A DNA stretch of 64,000 bases from Nitrospira sp. (lineage in GTDB: Bacteria; Nitrospirota; Nitrospiria; Nitrospirales; Nitrospiraceae), in assembly GCA_018242725.1 (NCBI GenBank), contig JAFEBI010000023.1, positions 62,001 to 126,000 of the forward strand, read 5' to 3'. The translations under genes were made by a program, and so were the position numbers. This document shows, piece by piece, positions 60,405 through 64,000 of the stretch. How positions within the stretch are numbered: the stretch's first letter is position 1; each line of letters begins with the position of its first letter. Under the pieces are notes generated by a model. The model saw only the letters and a program-made list of their open reading frames with translations, was not told the origin of the DNA and ran no database searches.

Positions 60405-60752
60405 ACAATGCAGGAGAATACATACAGCGCTCATTGGGAACCTAGACTCTCCTCCTTCTTCTCCGCAACTTGCCCATATTTCTTTTTCTGTGTGAAAAGA
60501 GCAAGCCGTTACTTCAAGAACATCACCCGACTGCATCTCAACCGAGAGTTGCTTAAGATTCCCAACATCCATAGGACCTAGAACTTCATTGACGGACTCG
60601 CTAGAGCCCCACTCCTGAATGCGTGGAATTCGTAAAGACCTCACATCCTCTCCGACGAGAGTCACCACTTGAGAGCTCGGATCTCGGAATACCAGTCTGA
60701 CCGTCCCAGGCTTCCAAGTGAAAGAAATAGATACAAGAGTCCAATCATGCAT
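60363..60752 (-). CDS. conserved hypothetical small protein
   Basis: About 129 residues beginning MHDWTLVSISFTWKPGTVRLVF. A beta-rich middle includes LRIPRIQEWGSSESVNEVLGP and LSVEMQSGDVLEVTA. This pattern looks like a small globular conserved protein seen in diverse bacteria, without known function. The Met at 60752 is preferred; the frame also extends to 60791. After the EMQSGD region the C-terminus runs into the convergent gene and may be less certain. Confidence 0.6.
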   Translation of the reverse strand: MHDWTLVSISFTWKPGTVRLVFRDPSSQVVTLVGEDVRSLRIPRIQEWGSSESVNEVLGPMDVGNLKQLSVEMQSGDVLEVTACSFHTEKEIWASCGEEGGESRFPMSAVCILLHCLRRQSPLEEKDED

Positions 60753-60793
60753 TGAAAGGCCTCCATCTTGGAGGGAAGCGGTTGTCCTCATAG

Positions 60794-62080
60794 CTATTTA
60801 GGGACCGGTGAGGCTGTGGGTTCCATAACAGCGGTCTGTGACACAATATTCTGTTCCGGCTCGATGGAACGTCGGATTCGCCAGACGGCCCAGAGGCCCG
60901 GTAAGGCTGCTACCGCCGTCAGGACATAGAATTGCGCCCACCCCACGACCTCAACGAGATCAGCAGAGGGACGCCCGACGAACACGCGGCCCAACGCCTC
61001 GAGCGAGGACAACAGTGCGAACTGTGTCGCCGTGTATCGGGCGTCGCAGAGCGACATGACTAACGCCACGAACGCGGCCGTACCCATCCCGCCCGTCACG
61101 TTCTCGATCACGACCGCCGCCGTCAGCGCACCGGCATGTTTCCCCATCAAGGCCAATAGGACAAAACCCAGGTTCGACACAGCCTGCAAGACGCCGAAGA
61201 TCAGCAACGACCGGACCAGTCCGGACTTTGTCATCAAGAGTCCACCGATAAAGGCACCGACCAAGGTTGCACCAATCCCAAGCCCCTTTGCGGCGCCGAC
61301 CTCAGTCGCAGAAAACCCCAATCCTCCGATTAGAAAGGCCGTCTGCAGTGCGGATGCAAAGGCATCTCCCAGCTTGTAGAAGACGATCACAGCCAAGAAT
61401 CCCAGCGCCGTTGGTCGAGAAAAGAATTCCGCCAGCGGGGCACCAACCGCCTCCTTCAGACTCTTAGGAGCAGCTGCCACCAGCGTAGGATCAGGGCTGA
61501 TCAAGACAACAATCACCCCGACGACCATGACGGTTGCCATCGCCAGGTACGTCATCTGCCAGCCAACATAATCGGCAAGCGCCAGTGCACCGGCTCCGGA
61601 GGCCAGGAGGGCAACTCGATAGCCATTCACCCAGACGGCGGCACCCAATCCCCGTTCGTGGGGCTGGAGCGTGTCCGTGCGATAGGCATCGAAGACAATG
61701 TCCAGCGACGCGGCCAGGAATGCGCCGAGCACGGCATAGGCCGCAAGCCACCCAGGGTGAATCTTTGGATTAGTCATGGCCATCAGCCCGAGAGCAACCG
61801 CCACACACAGTTGCGTCAGGACCATCCAGCCACGACGCCGCCCCAGCCAAGGAGGAACGATTCGATCCATCACCGGCGCCCAGAGGAATTTCAGCGTATA
61901 GGGCAGGCCGACCAACGTGAAAATGCCGATGGTCTTGAGATCGACTCCCTCGACCGTCAGCCAGGCTTGTAACGTCCCAGACGTGAGCGCGAGCGGAAGC
62001 CCGGAGAGAAACCCCAAGGGCAGCATCACGAGGAGACGCCGATTCAATAATGCGCCGAAATTGGCTGAACTTTGTGTCAC
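60794..62080 (-). CDS. AmpG-like MFS permease
   Basis: 428 residues, 12 hydrophobic segments. GFLSGLPLALTSGTLQAWL in helix 1, FTLVGLPYTLKFLWAPVMDRI in helix 2, RRRGWMVLTQ and the middle FDAYRTDTLQPHERGLGAA match AmpG, the anhydromuropeptide importer. YKLGDAFASALQTAFLI begins the second half. AmpG returns cell-wall fragments for recycling. Related MFS members are possible, but the early motifs favour AmpG. Its stop is close to the start of the hypothetical gene, so they may be co-transcribed. Confidence 0.85.
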   Translation of the reverse strand: MTQSSANFGALLNRRLLVMLPLGFLSGLPLALTSGTLQAWLTVEGVDLKTIGIFTLVGLPYTLKFLWAPVMDRIVPPWLGRRRGWMVLTQLCVAVALGLMAMTNPKIHPGWLAAYAVLGAFLAASLDIVFDAYRTDTLQPHERGLGAAVWVNGYRVALLASGAGALALADYVGWQMTYLAMATVMVVGVIVVLISPDPTLVAAAPKSLKEAVGAPLAEFFSRPTALGFLAVIVFYKLGDAFASALQTAFLIGGLGFSATEVGAAKGLGIGATLVGAFIGGLLMTKSGLVRSLLIFGVLQAVSNLGFVLLALMGKHAGALTAAVVIENVTGGMGTAAFVALVMSLCDARYTATQFALLSSLEALGRVFVGRPSADLVEVVGWAQFYVLTAVAALPGLWAVWRIRRSIEPEQNIVSQTAVMEPTASPVPK

Positions 62081-62202
62081 AGGAGCGTACCCAGACCAGA
62101 ATGGATCGAATCAGATTGGTCTATCAGTAGCAACCAGACCTCAGTGGAACGCAGGATACCATCGCCTCTCGTTGTGACTTAGCAGAATCTCAAAACACGC
62201 GC

Positions 62203-62234
62203 CCTTCGACAGGCCTGCTCTGAGCAAGTCGAAG
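62203..62234. repeat. dispersed-type palindromic repeat
   Basis: CTTCGAC (62204-62210) and GTCGAAG (62228-62234) form 7-bp arms inside CCCTTCGACAGGCCTG...GTCGAAGAGCTGAGG. This resembles the short palindromic repeat scattered in many environmental genomes. It lies between the ampG-like gene and the next gene. Confidence 0.6.
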
Positions 62235-62300
62235 AGCTGAGGGTGAACGGACTCCGACTAAGAACTTTTGAAACGCAACACTATCCGGCTGGCATTGAAA

Positions 62301-62705
62301 TCAACAGGGCTGTCCGTTGAATAGACAAGGCTTATAACGAGACAGATCGAACTCGGTATTTTCCTGGTAGACTCGCTCATTGCCGTTCACCCCGTCTTGC
62401 TCGGGATCGCTCCACATCGTGTGGTTCCACCAATAGAACAACGGCTGGACTTCTGTCTGGTACACAGGATTGCCGTACACGCTGCGCGAATACTCCTGCA
62501 CCAGTCGACCTGTCACATAATCGATCTGCCCGTTGCCTTTTAGAGAATAAAGGAGAATGAACAGGCGGGCTTCATGGTCATAAAGTTCATCGATGCGAGA
62601 GTTCAGATCAGGTTCAGTCGGAAGGGCATCTTTCCCCCACCCTGCCGCAAGAGGGCCAGCGAGAAGCCAAAGAATAACCGACAGAATGGCAAGCAGTCGC
62701 ACCAT
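62301..62705 (-). CDS. exported hypothetical protein
   Basis: 134 residues with a signal peptide (LLAILSVILWLLAGPLAAG). The mature part is rich in aromatic residues (FYWWNHTMWSDPEQDG) and ends with two Cys (CLFNGQPC) that could form a disulfide. A helix-like LNSRIDELYDHEARLFILLYSL follows the signal. No family is recognised. Confidence 0.65.
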   Translation of the reverse strand: MVRLLAILSVILWLLAGPLAAGWGKDALPTEPDLNSRIDELYDHEARLFILLYSLKGNGQIDYVTGRLVQEYSRSVYGNPVYQTEVQPLFYWWNHTMWSDPEQDGVNGNERVYQENTEFDLSRYKPCLFNGQPC

Positions 62706-62830
62706 CCTTTACACCCACACGAGACGACTCTCTCTCATTTGTTCAGCTATTTGAGAGCCGTGGCAGAAGCGGTCTCGATAGCGAGGCAACCTTGCCGGAT
62801 TACGCATGACCTCCCTATAATGCCGGTCCT

Positions 62831-64000
62831 ATGGGAACAACCCGTGCCTCTCTACATACGCTCGGCTGCCGTCTGAATCAAGCTGAAACCGCGATCCTTG
62901 GGGAAGGACTCAAGCGAAAGGGGTTTGAGCTCGTCGAGTTCGGCCAACCGACGGATGTGCTGATCCTCAATACCTGTTCCGTGACGGAAGACGCTGAGCG
63001 GACCTCGCGCTACCTCATTCGGAAAACGCTGAAACATTCTCCCCATGCCTTCATTGCTGTGACCGGCTGCTACGCCCAGACAGGCATGGAGAGCCTCACG
63101 CAACAAACCGGGATCGATCTCATTGTCGGCCAACAGTTTAAACTGGACCTGCCGGCGTACCTTCCTTCTCCCCATGAGCTTCGAAAACGGCCGGTCACAG
63201 AAGTTCACCACACGAAGACGATCTCGCGCGGAGACTTTGATCTGCCCTACTTCGCCGAGCCTGACTCGACTCGCGCCTTACTCAAAATACAGGACGGCTG
63301 CAGCGCCATGTGCAGCTTCTGCATCATTCCATTCGCACGAGGACATGAGCGCAGCAGGAACCTTGACGATATTCTGAGCGAAGTACAGAACCTGACGACC
63401 GGAGGCTACAAGGAGGTTGTCCTGACGGGTGTGAATATCGGCCAATACATTCAGCAAGGCCTCGACTTTTGTGCGCTGCTTCGCCGTCTCGATCAGATCT
63501 CGAACCTTGAACGAATTCGTATTTCATCGATCGAACCCACAACCGTCACCGACGAATTGCTCGACCTCCTTGCCTCGTCCAAGAAATTCTGTCCCTATCT
63601 ACATATTCCGCTGCAAAGCGGAGATGACCAGATCTTACAAGCCATGCATCGACGTCATACGGTCAAGGAATACAGCGTGCTGGTCGAGAAGGCACTCGCC
63701 AAGATTCCCGACCTCGGCCTCGGAACAGATCTGATGGTGGGGTTCCCGGGAGAGCATGAAGCCGCATTTCGGAATACAGTAGCCGTCGCATCGGATCTCC
63801 CTTTCTCCTATCTCCACGTCTTTCCCTACTCCCCTCGGCCAGGGACCGCAGCGCTGCGATTGAAACAGCAGGTGCCTTCAGCCTCAGTCAAGAAGCGCAC
63901 CAACCTTCTCCTGGATCTTGATCGCGCCAAACGACTGACGTTTCATAACAAATACATCGGGCAGACTCTGTCGGTCCTTTTCGAATCCGGCACGAGCGGG
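62831..64000 (+). CDS. mtaB: tRNA t6A37 methylthiotransferase (3' end outside window)
   Basis: 390 codons are visible and the frame is open at the window end. The N-terminal UPF0004 domain has SLHTLGCRLNQAET, LNTCSVTEDAERTSR and AVTGCYAQTG with the Cys triad for the auxiliary cluster. The radical-SAM core has GCSAMCSFCIIPFARGHERSR (read as CxxxCxxC) and EVVLTGVNIGQY. PLQSGDDQILQAMHRRHT and LMVGFPGE are also typical. It turns t6A into ms2t6A at position 37 of tRNAs reading ANN codons. MtaB is favoured over MiaB by the early motifs and by GVNIGQY. Confidence 0.93.
   Translation, partial: MGTTRASLHTLGCRLNQAETAILGEGLKRKGFELVEFGQPTDVLILNTCSVTEDAERTSRYLIRKTLKHSPHAFIAVTGCYAQTGMESLTQQTGIDLIVGQQFKLDLPAYLPSPHELRKRPVTEVHHTKTISRGDFDLPYFAEPDSTRALLKIQDGCSAMCSFCIIPFARGHERSRNLDDILSEVQNLTTGGYKEVVLTGVNIGQYIQQGLDFCALLRRLDQISNLERIRISSIEPTTVTDELLDLLASSKKFCPYLHIPLQSGDDQILQAMHRRHTVKEYSVLVEKALAKIPDLGLGTDLMVGFPGEHEAAFRNTVAVASDLPFSYLHVFPYSPRPGTAALRLKQQVPSASVKKRTNLLLDLDRAKRLTFHNKYIGQTLSVLFESGTSG

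Overview
The window looks like chromosomal DNA of a Gram-negative, moderately GC-rich bacterium. It has lipoprotein maturation and sorting genes (lnt, Lol), RlpA, an AmpG-type permease and an outer-membrane barrel protein. Bacterial topoisomerase VI, AddAB, a B12-dependent ribonucleotide reductase and a compact trpEGDCFBA operon together fit the Nitrospirota, most likely Nitrospira. That assignment is inference from gene content; there is no rRNA in the window to confirm it.

Layout. 1-6.9 kb: minus-strand DNA-repair group (thioredoxin-like protein, zinc ribbon, addB, addA; addA runs off the left edge). 7.1-9.4 kb: secreted nuclease/phosphatase-family protein, DUF3817 protein, lone HEPN-like gene. 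9.6-17.3 kb: minus-strand block with a DUF4124 protein, a WD40 protein, and a tight set of topoisomerase VI B, topoisomerase VI A and an SF2 helicase. 17.7-25.7 kb: a tandemly duplicated module: PPOX-family gene, stand-alone S8 prodomain, S8 peptidase with a C-terminal sorting tail, CPBP intramembrane protease. Both CPBP genes and the second PPOX copy are broken. 26.2-28 kb: MarC-family protein, dead IS3-type transposase, PilZ gene pair. 28.1-36.4 kb: plus-strand lnt, prfB (programmed +1 frameshift), lysS, lolC/E-like, lolD, then a TraF-like outer-membrane protein and a lipoprotein. 36.4-39.5 kb: beta-propeller lipoprotein and decayed DNA including a cydB fragment. 39.6-42.6 kb: a glucose/sorbosone dehydrogenase-PKD protein with the same sorting tail, followed by an intact CPBP protease. 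43.1-50.6 kb: trpEGDCFBA behind a LysM lipoprotein gene. 50.9-64 kb: ligA, CNNM/CorC-like protein, rlpA, ACT protein, nrdJ with a recognisable promoter region, small unknowns, an ampG-like permease, and mtaB (truncated by the right edge).

The most interesting system is the C-terminal sorting module. Three large secreted proteins end in Cys, then an Asp-x-x-Leu-Pro element, a hydrophobic stretch and a basic tail, resembling the JDVT-CTERM type of signal. Each is, or once was, followed directly by a CPBP glutamic intramembrane protease gene. Only the copy at 42.0-42.6 kb keeps all catalytic motifs, so it probably serves all three substrates. Each S8 peptidase gene is also preceded by, and overlaps by 38 nt, a gene for a secreted free-standing prodomain, although each peptidase carries its own prodomain as well.
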